DNA from: Mycobacterium lepromatosis
GTDB lineage: Bacteria; Actinomycetota; Actinomycetes; Mycobacteriales; Mycobacteriaceae
Direction: 5' to 3'
DNA: 64,000 nt
Assembly (NCBI RefSeq): GCF_000975265.2
Contig: NZ_CP083405.1
Coordinates: 248,001 to 312,000, forward strand
The notes under the pieces are model-generated. The model did not search any database and was not told where the DNA came from. It saw only the letters and a list, made by a program, of their open reading frames with translations. A program made the translations under genes and the position numbers. Position 1 is the stretch's first letter. The number at the start of each line of letters is the position of its first letter. Shown here one piece after another: positions 31,400-41,654 of this stretch.

Positions 31400-32540
31400 T
31401 GTTGCCAGGCTAGGTGTGCATTCCGAGGTAGGGCCGTTGAGGGTCGTTATCTTGTACCGTTCGAGCGTCCAACTGCGACGACTCAAACTGTGCAATAATG
31501 ATCCGCTGCTCTTCGACAAGTTGCTCTGGGGCTCGCGCGCAGGAGGAGCACAACCAATTTGCCGAACTGCTGCGCTCCCGCGGCGTGGAAGTGTTGCTGC
31601 TGAGTGAACCTTTGACGAGTGAGGTCGCCCGGATGCATCCCGGATGCATGAGGTCCGGTATGGCCGCAGATGCACGGTGTCTCGGTGCGGCTTTGGCACA
31701 AGAACTTTCAGTATATCTGCGTAGTCTCGACTCCGTCACACTGGCCCACGTGTTGACAACTGGAATGACGTTCAACGCGCTTCCACCAGAGACCCGGACT
31801 GACGCTTCATATGCATCATGAGACGGATTTTGTCATCGAGCCGTTGCCGAACGTGATGTTTACTAAGGACTCGTCAATCTAGGTCGGGCCGCGTGTGGTG
31901 ACCCTTACCCCGGTACTATCGGCCCGCACCTTCCGGCTGGCTGATTGGATCTATGCTTAGCCTAGGTGTTTCACCGGCGTGCGGGAATCCTACGAATTAA
32001 AGGTCCGTTCCTGTCAAAGGTGGTGGCGTGCTCCAGTGCGCTTCGCGCGTGATCGCGGTGGTAGTAGGCGAGCAGATCACATCGGCCGAGGCGGAAGCTT
32101 TGGCGCACTGCCTTTTTGACGATGACCTTGCGCACACGGTGCTAGCTGTACCGATCGTGTAAAGGAATGTGCAGATGTACCTGAACACCGTGTATGTGAG
32201 GGTCGACACGGACACGGTGGTGATGTATGCAAACGTCGTCAATATGCACCCGGCATTCGCGATCCAACGTGCGCCATGTTGTGACTATTAGCGACGCTGT
32301 TCTATGTTCTCTAGTGCCCCGCAAGGCGATAGGTATTGACAAGATGCTGGTCATTGACACCGAACTAGATCCCGTTATCGCCGAACTTGAACAGTGGAAC
32401 GATGTCGACAACACGTTGACATTGACTACTTGTGTTGTTGCCTCCTATGAGCGTAGAACATAACATAATTCCTGCTTGTGGATATGAGGGTATAGAAGTG
32501 GTAACCGTAGCAGGTTCCGACTTGGCACTGATACCAGTTT
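31400..32540 (+). pseudogene. arcA: Arginine deiminase remnant
   Basis: Arginine deiminase would convert arginine to citrulline and ammonia. Collinear fragments cover most of the protein: [17 protein letters not shown] (31413), [24 protein letters not shown] (31545), [15 protein letters not shown] (31830), [23 protein letters not shown] (32090), [13 protein letters not shown] (32208), KAIGIDKMLVID (32325) and GIEVVTVAGSDLAL (32488). Frameshifts and stops occur between each. The C-terminal catalytic cysteine segment is not recognisable. Confidence 0.85.
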
Positions 32541-32661
32541 ATTTTAGTTTTATGTTCTGCCTTGTTGACGCTATCCACAGTAGTTTTTCAGTGCCGAGAT
32601 TGCCGCAACTGTTACGGTTAGCACCCCAAACACAGCCTTCGCTGCAATCTTGTTGTAGCAC

Positions 32662-34248
32662 CTAGCGCCAACTGGGAAGCCAGATCTCCATGTTCCAGAT
32701 CTGGTGTGAGATAGGCAGGCCGGTGAGCACAGGAAACAGCCAAACGAAGTTCGTCACCACTAAAGCCACATAACAGGAGACGGCGATTAGCCTGAGTGTG
32801 TGTCGTTCGTCGTTATGGGTACTAGGGTCTCTGGGACTCGAGTCGCGCCCCGGGGAGTAGAGAATGTCGCCGAGGATCAGCGCGATGCCCATCACTAAGA
32901 ACGGTGCCATCGTTGCCGCATAGAATAAGTACATCTGCCGGTCAATGTCGGCGAACCACGGGAGCCACCCCGCGCAATACCCAACCAAAACAGCCGCGTA
33001 GCGCCAATCTCGCCGAATGGCCGTTCGCCAAGTAGCGTAGACCAGGACGGGCACCGCCAGCCACCACATCGCGGGCGTGCCGACTAGCATCTCGGCTTTG
33101 ACGCATGACTGTGCCCCGCAACCGGGCACGTCTTGCTGGTCAATCGCGTACAGCACCGGCCGCAACGACATTGGCCAGCTCCACGGTTTGGATTCCCACG
33201 GGTGGTAGTTGCCTGCAGAATTCGTCAAGCCAGCGTGGAATTGCAGTGTCTTGGCGTGGTAGTACCACAGCGACCGAACGGCGTCGGGCAGTGGGATCAT
33301 CCCGTGACGTCCAATCGTTTGCCCTACCTGGTGCCGGTCGATCGCGGTCTCGGACGCAAACCATGGTGCATAGCTGGTTATGTACACCAAAAAAGAGATG
33401 AGCCCCAGTGCATATCCGGTGGGGATAACGTCACGTCGTAGGACTCCCCACCATGGGTTAAGCACCTGGTATTGGCGTCGGGACGACACATCGAACGCCA
33501 ACGACATAACACCAAAGAACAACACGAAGTACAGACCGGACCACTTTGTCGCGCAAGCCAATCCGAGGAGTACACCGGCCAGGAAGCGCCACCAGCGCAC
33601 ACCGAGCCGCGGACCCCAAACCGTTTCGGTGGACCGCCCTTCCGTGATCGCTGTGTGCATTCGTTGGCGGACCTGATCGCGGTCGACGATGAGTGCGCCG
33701 AACGTTGCGACCACGAAGAAGGTGAGGAAGCCGTCGAGTAGCGCGGTGCGTGCGGTAACAAAGCTGACGCCGTCGCAGATAACCAACAGTCCCGCGATGG
33801 TGCCAATTAGTGTCGAGCGGGTGATCCGCCGCACGATCCGCATCACCAGTGCCACCATGACCACGCCGAGTAGTGCACCGCTGAATCGCCAGCCCACGCC
33901 GTTGTAGCCGAAGATGGCCTCCCCGATGGCAATCAGTTGCTTGCCGATCGGGGGATGAACAACCAGGCCGAAGCCGGGGTTGTCTTCCACCCCATGGTTG
34001 TGCAACAACTGCCACGCCTGCGGCGCATAGTGCTTTTCGTCGAAGATGGGTGTGCCGGCATCGGTCGGTGAGCTCAGATTGAGGAAACGCGTCCCCGTTG
34101 CCAGTAAGGTGATTACGCCGGTCGCGATCCAACCGCGCATATCATCGGTTGGCCCGAAATCTGCCACAGGGGTCAGCGGCGCCGGGCTTATCACGGGTAC
34201 GATGCGCTCCTCCACGGCGGCGAGTGTTTCGATGGGTGGGGCGGTCAT
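32662..34248 (-). CDS. pmt: Protein O-mannosyltransferase
   Basis: Membrane enzyme of the PMT family (Rv1002c homologue) that transfers mannose from polyprenyl-P-mannose to Ser/Thr of exported proteins. The 528-residue product has about 11 TM segments. The catalytic acidic pair lies in IFDEKHYAPQAW (about 68-78) at the start of the first outer loop. The conserved HPPIGKQLIAIG follows near 104, and ESKPWSWP and CGAQSC occur in the central loop. It is divergent from rsmI with 24 bp between the starts, so the promoters must overlap the opposite genes' 5' ends. Confidence 0.93.
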   Translation of the reverse strand: MTAPPIETLAAVEERIVPVISPAPLTPVADFGPTDDMRGWIATGVITLLATGTRFLNLSSPTDAGTPIFDEKHYAPQAWQLLHNHGVEDNPGFGLVVHPPIGKQLIAIGEAIFGYNGVGWRFSGALLGVVMVALVMRIVRRITRSTLIGTIAGLLVICDGVSFVTARTALLDGFLTFFVVATFGALIVDRDQVRQRMHTAITEGRSTETVWGPRLGVRWWRFLAGVLLGLACATKWSGLYFVLFFGVMSLAFDVSSRRQYQVLNPWWGVLRRDVIPTGYALGLISFLVYITSYAPWFASETAIDRHQVGQTIGRHGMIPLPDAVRSLWYYHAKTLQFHAGLTNSAGNYHPWESKPWSWPMSLRPVLYAIDQQDVPGCGAQSCVKAEMLVGTPAMWWLAVPVLVYATWRTAIRRDWRYAAVLVGYCAGWLPWFADIDRQMYLFYAATMAPFLVMGIALILGDILYSPGRDSSPRDPSTHNDERHTLRLIAVSCYVALVVTNFVWLFPVLTGLPISHQIWNMEIWLPSWR

Positions 34249-34272
34249 TACGTCGATCGTAGGCTGTCATTC

Positions 34273-35172
34273 ATGACCGATGGTTGCCTGTTGCTGGGTG
34301 CCACCCCGTTGGGCCATCCTTTAGATGCGTCGAGAAGGTTGACCGACGCGCTGCGCTGTGCCGATGTCGTGGCGGCTGAAGACACCCGGCGGGCGAGAGC
34401 TCTGGCGAAAACGCTCGGCGTAGTCATCACCGGTCGGGTGGTCAGCCTGTTCGACCAGGTAGAGGCCGTGCAGGTGTCTGCCCTAGTAGCCGAGATCGAA
34501 GCTGGCGCCACGGTGCTGGTGATTAGCGATGCCGGAATGTCGGTGATCAGCGACCCCGGTTACCGGCTGGTCGCGGCGTGCATCGCCGCTGGCCTGCCGG
34601 TGAGGTGTCTACCTGGGCCGTCCGCAGTTATGACGGCGCTGGCCGTGTCCGGGCTTCCATCGGATAAGTTTTGTTTCGAGGGTTTCGCACCACGCAAGAC
34701 CTCGGCGCGTAGAACCTGGTTGGCTTCGTTAGCCGACGAAAGGCGCACCTGTGTGTTCTTCGAATCGCCGCGCCGGTTGGCCGCATGCTTGCGCGATGCC
34801 GTAGACCAGCTCGGCAGTGCCCGTACGGCGGTGGTCTGCCGGGAGCTGACTAAGGTGCACGAGGAGGTGGTGCGTGGATCGCTTGACAAGTTAGCAACCT
34901 GGGCGGCCAACGGTGTGCTCGGCGAGATTACCGTCGTGCTGGCTGGTGCGACTCCGCGTGCCGACCTGTTCTCGCTAGTTCCCGAGGTGGAGAACCTCGT
35001 AGCAGGGGGTGCCCGCGTTAAGGACGCGTGTGGCCAGGTGGCCGCTGTGCATTCGTCTGTGCGCTCGCGCCAGCTCTACGATGCGGTCTTGAGGGCACGC
35101 CAGGTGTGGTTGTGTTGGTGGTTTAGGGTTGGTCGCGGCGTAGGTGGGCTGCTTGCAAGGGCCGCCGAGTAG
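34273..35172 (+). CDS. rsmI: 16S rRNA 2'-O-methyltransferase RsmI with repeat-derived tail
   Basis: Methylates the ribose of C1402 in 16S rRNA using SAM (Rv1003 homologue). Family motifs are LLLGATPLGHPLDAS, CADVVAAEDTRRARAL, VLVISDAGMSVISDPGYRLV (SAM pocket), LPGPSAVMTALAVSGLPSD, ESPRRL and CRELTKVHEEV. The normal protein ends about at LYDAVLRARQ (residue 277). From codon 278 (base 35104) the sequence is the dispersed repeat, adding about 22 foreign residues rich in Trp, Gly and Arg before a stop inside the repeat. The core is complete so activity is likely kept. Confidence 0.9.
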   Translation: MTDGCLLLGATPLGHPLDASRRLTDALRCADVVAAEDTRRARALAKTLGVVITGRVVSLFDQVEAVQVSALVAEIEAGATVLVISDAGMSVISDPGYRLVAACIAAGLPVRCLPGPSAVMTALAVSGLPSDKFCFEGFAPRKTSARRTWLASLADERRTCVFFESPRRLAACLRDAVDQLGSARTAVVCRELTKVHEEVVRGSLDKLATWAANGVLGEITVVLAGATPRADLFSLVPEVENLVAGGARVKDACGQVAAVHSSVRSRQLYDAVLRARQVWLCWWFRVGRGVGGLLARAAE

Positions 35173-35674
35173 TTGGCGTTGGTCACCGGCCGCGACATCG
35201 AAGCTGGCGATGCTGGGGGTGCGTCTGGTGTGGCGGGTGGCCGGGGATCAGTTGCGCTTTTCTGGTGATGTGTTAGCCCGCCACGCGCACAAGTCACCAG
35301 ATCACGCCGTGGATGGCTTTTATCTTCCTTCCGCGGTCGATCCCCACAAAAAGTCAAGTACTGCCCTAGGCTAGAGCACCGCCGTACGCGTCATCACCGG
35401 CTGCGAGGTCATCGACGAACTGTGAAACCAACACGGCACCAACACAGCCGGGGGCACACCGGCTGGCCGAGGGCCGGTGAACAAACAGACACCCCACAGC
35501 CATAGCATGCACCCGAAAGCGCCCCCAACACCCAGCGCCAACAAGATCTAGGCTAGCCCACCAAACTCCCGACCGTATCGGCCAGCGATGGCACACCAGA
35601 ACACTACTTCACCTGCCACCTATGAAACCGACCAACAATTCCTGCCACAAACACCAACACCCCCGGCCACCACA
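35104..35674 (+). repeat. Dispersed repeat copy 1 (probably RLEP), 5'-truncated
   Basis: Nearly identical to copies 2 and 3 (35110-35674 against 51690-52250), differing by single bases such as C for T near 35178. It lacks the first ~60-75 bp of the element. Its right side shares a 14-bp extension (CCCGGCCACCACA region) with copy 2 and then continues into sequence not found in the others. It replaces the end of rsmI and sits where gene order jumps from Rv1003 to the Rv3648c region. The family name is from memory; no transposase is encoded. Confidence 0.85.
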
Positions 35675-35789
35675 GCCAACCACCCGTTCACCACACCCCC
35701 TGACCAACACCCCAGTTGGATTTGTCTTAGAGCACAAGAGTTCACACGGAGTTAGCACAGCATGCCCGGCTCTATCTTCCCCGTCATCC

Positions 35790-36440
35790 ACGTTTATCCG
35801 AGCAGTTGCCCGACCTTGCCCCTGATGCCAAAGACGTCTAGGGTTACGTGAGTTTCGCTGTTGGTCCAGCTGGATCCGTAGAGCAGTTCCGCCGCCGACC
35901 AGCCCGCCGGCACTGCCGGCTCCACTCGCTCCATATCATACCGTAAGATGGATTGAACCCCACCGACTCCGCCGGTGCCAATCAGTCCCGCCACAGTGCG
36001 TTGCTATCATTTCGGTGGTCGAGCCAAAACCGCCCGCGATGTCGCTACCGATGAAGATATTGCCGGCTCCGCCGTTTTGTTCTGTCTAATGGGGGGAGCC
36101 GTTGCCGATTAGAGGTCGCCAAACGCCGTCTCGGTGGGCGTATCGACGCTGCTAGACAGATCCCCGCGTGCACTACGGTCCGCAACGGTGAGGAATTCGG
36201 GACGTCGACGTCCGCATAGATCGTTGCCCGGGCGGCGGTCAAAGCGTGCACGAACTGGTTATGGAAAACGCCGCTTGAGCGCTGAGTTCCTGATAAGCAT
36301 GGCCGTAGAATACGGAATACTTCGGCCTATGATTGCCGATTCCTCGTAGTGCCCCTGTTACCAGCTTCCTGGTCCGGGCAACGGTGGCGCTACTGGCCGC
36401 CGTTAGCAGTATCTCCGGGGTTGCGATCACGAACGATAAC
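35790..36440 (-). pseudogene. PE_PGRS remnant
   Basis: The minus strand from about 36436 reads LSFVIATPEILLTAAS, the PE-domain start, then YGHAYQELSAQAAF near 36290 in the same frame. Fragments VHALTAARATIYADVD follow in another frame, then Gly/Ala-rich pieces (MAGLIGTGGVGG at 35960-35994) typical of PGRS. Intervening residues are scrambled and stops occur, so it is dead. PE_PGRS genes occur near cspA and the helicase gene in Mtb, consistent with the new neighbourhood. Confidence 0.65.
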
Positions 36441-38680
36441 TGGCACTTGCGAATATCTCCTGACCACTCAAGACCGTTAAGAGTCCATGGCATAGTGGCT
36501 GAGTGCACGACAGGGCCTGTTTGGCGACCCGGGATGATCAAGTTCGAGGTGAGTACCATACATCGATATTCATTTAGAGCCACTATATATTGATATTGCA
36601 GTCGTGGGAATTTGGTGCAAACAGCTTTCCAGCGTTCTGGTGTAAGGTTGTAGTGGTAATCACCGAAGTACCGAAGCGGTCGACGAGTCTGCTACGGGGA
36701 GTGTCCACGACCTGGCTGCCATGCCAAAAATATCCCGACTTTCTGATCAGGGCGGCGATGCGCGTGTTGCGCTGCACTGGGACAGATCGAGCAAGAATAT
36801 GATAGATATCTATGGGCTGCTCGACCTAATCACCGCTATTCTAGCGATGATTAGATCCAGGCCTTATCAGTTGTGGTTTTGGGCAGTTTTGTATCGGCAA
36901 GTTCATCATTGGTGAGCAATTGCAGCATGACCAGACCGGGCTAAACGTATCAGGTTCTAGTTCCACTAGGTTGACGGTTACATGTACCGGCGCCCAAGTC
37001 CAAGTCGTTGTCGAACCTGAAAATCAGTAGTATACCACCACAGCTTCATGGAAGGTTTCTTTTGTCATGGATTACATCACGGGGTCCGTTCGTAAAAACG
37101 CTTATCAGGTGCTTGCTCTGTCAATTGTAAAGTGGGCAGGGCGCGTCAAGCCATTTCACTCAAGTCGAATTGTTGAGGTCGAGGAGCGCCCGATCTACTC
37201 CCGCCTATGCTAACCTGCTGAAGACACGCTCGGCCAGACCATCGATGGATGTCCATGGATCTTTGAGCACCAGCCCGCTAGTTGATTATCCGTGCGCTCA
37301 GATGGTAATGGTGGTTTTGCCCCGGCTTCAACGCGTTGCGCGTGCGGAAGCCTGTCCTGATCGGTTTTTCTCGGCCAATCGGTGAGATCCCACTTGCTGC
37401 AAAGCTTTTGGCCTGGCTCGGTATCAAGGCACCATTGTAAGCACTTTTGTTTCGTTGTGCTTGAGTTCGCGCGAAGGAAGATCGTCCGCGAAAGCCCTGC
37501 TATAGATGACTTTCACGCCGGGATTCTTGCCACTATTGGCCAGCGACTCTCGGGTGTCGGTGGCCACGTCACGGGCTAGATCGCAGGTCAAAAGGCTAGA
37601 GGTGGGCAGCTACGGCGGTTGCTCATAAGCAGGACTAGTCCACACTTGCACACGGTTATAACCACCGGTTCGGGTAGAAGGCCTGGAAACCGTCAGGCAT
37701 GAGTTGAGCGTTGAATGCGTCCTATGCGTTTCCACGAGTTAGCTACTTGTGAGGCATACGGCGAAGTCATACTTAAGTTTATACAGTTGGGTAGATCTGC
37801 TGGCAAATGTTTATCTACGCGACCCTTAGATTATGTTGCTGCGTGGGGCACGCCGCGTCTCTGGGTGTCTATCAAGCAGCACAAGATAATTGGCTGTGGG
37901 GACCGTGACCACAGGCGCGCTGGGGCTGTTTGCGAGCCTACCGCATCTGGTCGCGGCGATTGCTGATCTAGTGTTTGCAGATTCGAAGTTACCTGGCCAA
38001 ACTGGGGCAACTGGACTGATCGCACAACTTAAACGTGGGCTCGCCGGTTACGGCAACCTGTGTATCCCGCCCCGGACGAACAGCCGCCAGGTCGTTGCTC
38101 CAACCTCGCTGGTCCTGCCGGTCCCGCCGATCTGGCCGAACTTACCAGCACCACTGGCGTTGCTATGCTTACTCGGGCACGCAGGTGTCGTGGGGCATAA
38201 GTAGGCATCCCCCTCCCCATCGTCTGGGCGAGTGCGTTTATCACTGTGAGTAACTCTTGCAGAGGATTTTGGCTTAATGCACTGTTGGCCAGCGTAAACG
38301 ATTGCACACAAGTCTTGATCGACGCCACCCGCCCGACTGGCGTCGATCACGCACGGTGCGTGGTTGCACCAAGCAATGCCTATCTTCAAGAAAGGACAAC
38401 GTCGTTAAGCTTGCTATCCGCATTTGTGGTGACCTGAGTTGTGCACTCCGGTCGTTGTGCATTCTGGTCGGAGCAAGGTACTTTTTTGCTACGTCCTTAT
38501 GGTCTAGTATCACGAACGTAGTGTGTTGTCCGAAATGTTTGAAGTGCGGTGTTACGGCAGTTAGGTATTTCGTTACAAGCGAAGCAGTGCGTTCGGGTGT
38601 AGTAACGAAGCAGATTGTTGACGTCGACCGTCTAGGGTTCGATCTCCATCCACTGCGGCTAAGCGTGACTCCTGGACCCA
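36441..38680. other. Long gene-free, decayed interval
   Basis: No intact gene. The best trace is a plus-strand 104-codon frame at 37890-38204 (VTTGALGLFASLPHLVAAIADLVF, GLIAQLKRGLAGYG, LPAPLALLCLLGHAG) that looks like a membrane or exported protein's tail; I cannot name it. The rest is short frames with many stops and lower GC. Confidence 0.5.
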
Positions 38681-38689
38681 ATTCAGCAA

Positions 38690-40130
38690 GCACCGGCTAC
38701 AGTGTCTACGCCGCGCCGGCTTTGTCTAGAGGTCGTTGCCGCATTTTGTTTACTGGCACACAACGGACATCCGCTCGGGTATCTCCAGTTCGATGAAGTC
38801 GACCACCTCTCCAGTAAGCCTGCGGCGCAGGATCGATAAAGATGTGCTAGAATTTTTTCTCCCAGCAGCGCGGTGAGGTGGTGGACCAGGTACGTGTCCA
38901 GCGGATAGTCACGAACGATCAATACCACTAGGGCGCCTTGGCCGCGCCGACTAACGGCCGGTGAGTTTTGTCATGGCCTGCCGCCAGCACGATGCGACTG
39001 TCCCGGGAAAGCTGGCGAACACCTCCGTGTCTCAACCGACGCTATCGACGTCCAGCTCCAGCGCGTTGGTGGTGGGCCGGCCGTGCAGCCGGCCCTGCTC
39101 TACCGTGCTGCGCTCCCGCGGCGAGATAGCCGGCGCGACACGATGTCACCGTGCCCGACCGCGTCGGAGCGATATCGTTCAGCCGCTTTGCCGCACCCAG
39201 TGCGGTGAGTTCCGTAGCACATCGCGACCGCATGAACGTCAAGGTCTGCGCTCTCTCAGCGATCAGGTCTGGCCATCACTCGTGCCACTTTGGCGTCCGC
39301 GGAGCAGCGCGCGGAAGCTCCGTTTTCGCCGTGCAGGTCAGGTTAGCCCGCAGAGCGGACTCTCACAACGTGAACTGCGGGATCCCTGTGGTGAACCGTC
39401 GTTGATGACTTCCTCGACTGGTTGGCTGATGAGTTCGGCGAGTCCATTTTCGCGCCGGTGACGATCACCGCCAAGATGTTACCTGGCTGGGCAGAAGAGC
39501 GATGGCACCGCCGCTAGCCGCGCTTCAGCACCATTACTGCATTGGAGCCGAAAAACGTCATGGTAGTTGATGGCAATCATCGACGAACACAAAACGAAGG
39601 CTACGCAACAAGACGGCCCAACCGGGGGTGGCGAACAGCCACCGGTAACGCTCGCGGGCAAAGCAGCGCACCTCGGCAGGACTGTCGCCGCCGTAGGAAG
39701 TGGGTGCGACGTCATAATAACCATATAACCGCAGCACGGCGCTGACCAGTGCGTGAGCGGGGTGTAACTGGTTGTAGCCGAGCGCTTTAGTCGGCGATCA
39801 GTAACAGGGCTCGGGCTTTCGGGTCTGCCGCCAGCGTATTGCGCCCGGGAAGTTGATGACGAGTGATTGCCCGACGCGGTGCCGGTGTCCACAACACACA
39901 TAGCGGCCGGAGTGAGTCAGCTTGGCGGCCAGGGACTGATCTAACCCCGGAGAGCTGATGCCGCGGTCGGCAGACGATCGTACTATGCCGGCTCAGCCCA
40001 GGCTGGCTAACGATCCTGCTCACCGCCGCAGGATGGTAACTCGGCAACATGGCGCAACGGATGCTCGTTTAGCATGTTACCAGGGGATAAAGGCGGCAAG
40101 CAGTTCACTGCCGAAACTCGCCATTGCAAA
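38690..40130 (-). pseudogene. DEAD/DEAH helicase (DUF1998, Hrq1-like) remnant, Rv3649 homologue
   Basis: Collinear minus-strand fragments are NTLAADPKARALLLIAD near 39840, YGGDSPAEVR near 39690, FMRSRCATELTALGAAKRLNDIAPT (motif IV/V region, 39160-39236), SGTVTSCRAGYLAAG (39105-39150) and DYPLDTYLVHHLTALLGEK near 38860-38916. These follow the order of a large Hrq1-type helicase. Walker motifs are lost and frames break repeatedly. It would be divergent from cspA, as Rv3649 is in Mtb. Confidence 0.75.
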
Positions 40131-40472
40131 CCCTCCTTGATTCTTCGCGATTCCACGATTTCCGGGCCTCGCAGCCGCGTCATGCCTCCCGAAATCCAGC
40201 GTAGGGATGACCGCTGGGGTTAAGAGACCATCCCGTCAAGAATCACTCCACGACAAGAGTCTGTCGCCGAGACGAGGAACATGATTGACTGGTGGCGGTC
40301 GCAGCTTCTGTGTTCGTGTCACACTTTCGCAGGAACAATGTTGCGGTCGCGGTTCCTGCGAGGTTATTGGTCGGGTGAAGTTCCGGCGACTCCGCGAGGT
40401 ATGGCGGTCGTACCCGGCCCGGGGCATCGGAAGGCGGTGCTCTGCACCCAGAAGAAAAGGAAAGATCTAGAG

Positions 40473-40676
40473 ATGCCACAGGGAACTGTGAAGTGGTTCA
40501 ACGCGGAGAAGGGGTTCGGCTTCATCGCCCCCGAGGATGGTTCTGCGGATGTTTTTGTCCACTACACGGAGATTCAGGGTTCGGGCTTCCGCACCCTTGA
40601 AGAGAACCAGAAGGTCGAGTTTGAGATTGGCCACAGCCCCAAGGGTCCCCAAGCCACCGGAGTTCGCTCCGTCTGA
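40473..40676 (+). CDS. cspA: Cold-shock protein A
   Basis: A 67-residue single OB-fold RNA/DNA chaperone. RNP1 is KGFGFI (about 16-21), RNP2 is VFVHY (about 28-32), and the protein starts [17 protein letters not shown] 40473 is used because GAAAAGGAAAG lies before it and homology begins there, although the frame is open to 40281. An unusually long leader of probably 100-200 bp upstream could carry cold-responsive RNA structure, common in csp mRNAs. It is followed by a hairpin and then the Rv3647c homologue. Confidence 0.95.
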   Translation: MPQGTVKWFNAEKGFGFIAPEDGSADVFVHYTEIQGSGFRTLEENQKVEFEIGHSPKGPQATGVRSV

Positions 40677-40708
40677 TCCGGCAGATTCTGGCGAAACCCC
40701 TGTGTCTT

Positions 40709-40721
40709 CCCGCTTAGCGGG
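40709..40721 (+). terminator. Hairpin after cspA
   Basis: CCCGC-TTA-GCGGG forms a perfect 5-bp stem 32 bp after the cspA stop, inside a wider ACCCC...GGGGGT pairing. No long T-run follows, as is usual in mycobacteria. It probably ends the short cspA mRNA. Confidence 0.5.
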
Positions 40722-40850
40722 TGCGGCCGGGGGTCTTCGTTATCTAGCTGCTGTTCGAATACCGCCGACCTGGCTGCCTGGCGCCTCTGGGCAGGCGCTG
40801 AGCAAGATTGCTCAAGCCGCGGATCGCCGAGCTGGCCTACTGTCGGGAGC

Positions 40851-41453
40851 GTGAGTCAGCTTTCCTTCTTCACGGCCGAGTTGCTGCTCCCTGCAATCGC
40901 CGATCTTTCCGGTGTGCTCGCGGCTTTCGGCCAGATCGTGGTGGTTAACGCTCCTGGTAAAAGTTCCGTCCCGGGCGCCCGGCTTTCGGTGGCGGTAGAT
41001 CAGCCCTGGCGTGCCTCGGCGCTGGCCGAGATGATTAGCGAGACTGGTTTGTTACCTGAGATTTCCCGGACTGAGGAAGGCACTCCGCTGGTCAGGACGA
41101 CGGTGGACCCGCGGTTGTGTCCGATCGCCGTCGAATGGACACGCGGCGCGGTCAAAACGGTGCCCCCGGGATGGTTACCCGGGCCGCGCGAGCTGCGAGT
41201 GTGGACTTTGACAGCCGGCATCCCGGAGGCCGCCGACCGTTACCTGCTGGGTCTAGATCCGCACGCACCCGATACCCACTCACCGTTGGCGTCGGCTCTG
41301 ATGCGGGTCGGAATTGCGCCCACCCTAATCGGCACACGCAGTAGTCGACCGGCGCTTCGGATCAGCGGTCGTCGTAGGCTATCGCGCCTGTTAGAAAACG
41401 TTGGGGAACCTCCCGACTGGGCCGAGGCGTTAGCGCTGTGGCCGCGAGTTTAG
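40851..41453 (+). CDS. Conserved hypothetical protein (Rv3647c homologue)
   Basis: A 200-residue actinobacterial protein of unknown function, kept between cspA and topA as in Mtb. It starts at GTG 40851. No TM segment, signal peptide or catalytic motif is evident. Recognisable conserved-looking stretches are LPAIADLSGVLAAFGQIV, WTRGAVKTVPPGWLPGPREL and SRPALRISGRRRLSRLLENVG. The C-terminal half is Arg-rich, consistent with nucleic-acid contact, but this is a guess. Its retention beside topA suggests a real function. Confidence 0.8.
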   Translation: MSQLSFFTAELLLPAIADLSGVLAAFGQIVVVNAPGKSSVPGARLSVAVDQPWRASALAEMISETGLLPEISRTEEGTPLVRTTVDPRLCPIAVEWTRGAVKTVPPGWLPGPRELRVWTLTAGIPEAADRYLLGLDPHAPDTHSPLASALMRVGIAPTLIGTRSSRPALRISGRRRLSRLLENVGEPPDWAEALALWPRV

Positions 41454-41654
41454 CGTACCGTTAAGATCTTATGTTTTTTGCAGTCGGTTTGTGCAGGCTC
41501 ACCCGAGGGTGCGAAATTGTTAGTTGCCCGCAGGCGGAGAAATGTCAACGCAGCTGACTTTCATCGGAGTCTTAGACAGCCGGCCGGTAATTTCTTCGTG
41601 AAGGGGGGGTCTCGGAAGAGGCCGGAATAAGATGATGATGGAGCGTAAGCGAAG

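Noticed and set aside
32662..34248. Several plus-strand frames opposite pmt
   Set aside because: Antisense shadows without homology.
35144..35374. 76-codon frame repeated in the dispersed repeat copies (also at 51720 and others)
   Set aside because: Its conservation reflects near-identity of the repeat DNA; no known domain, no good ribosome site.
40281..40472. N-terminal extension of the cspA frame
   Set aside because: Cold-shock proteins start at MPQGTVKWF; the upstream part is the mRNA leader.
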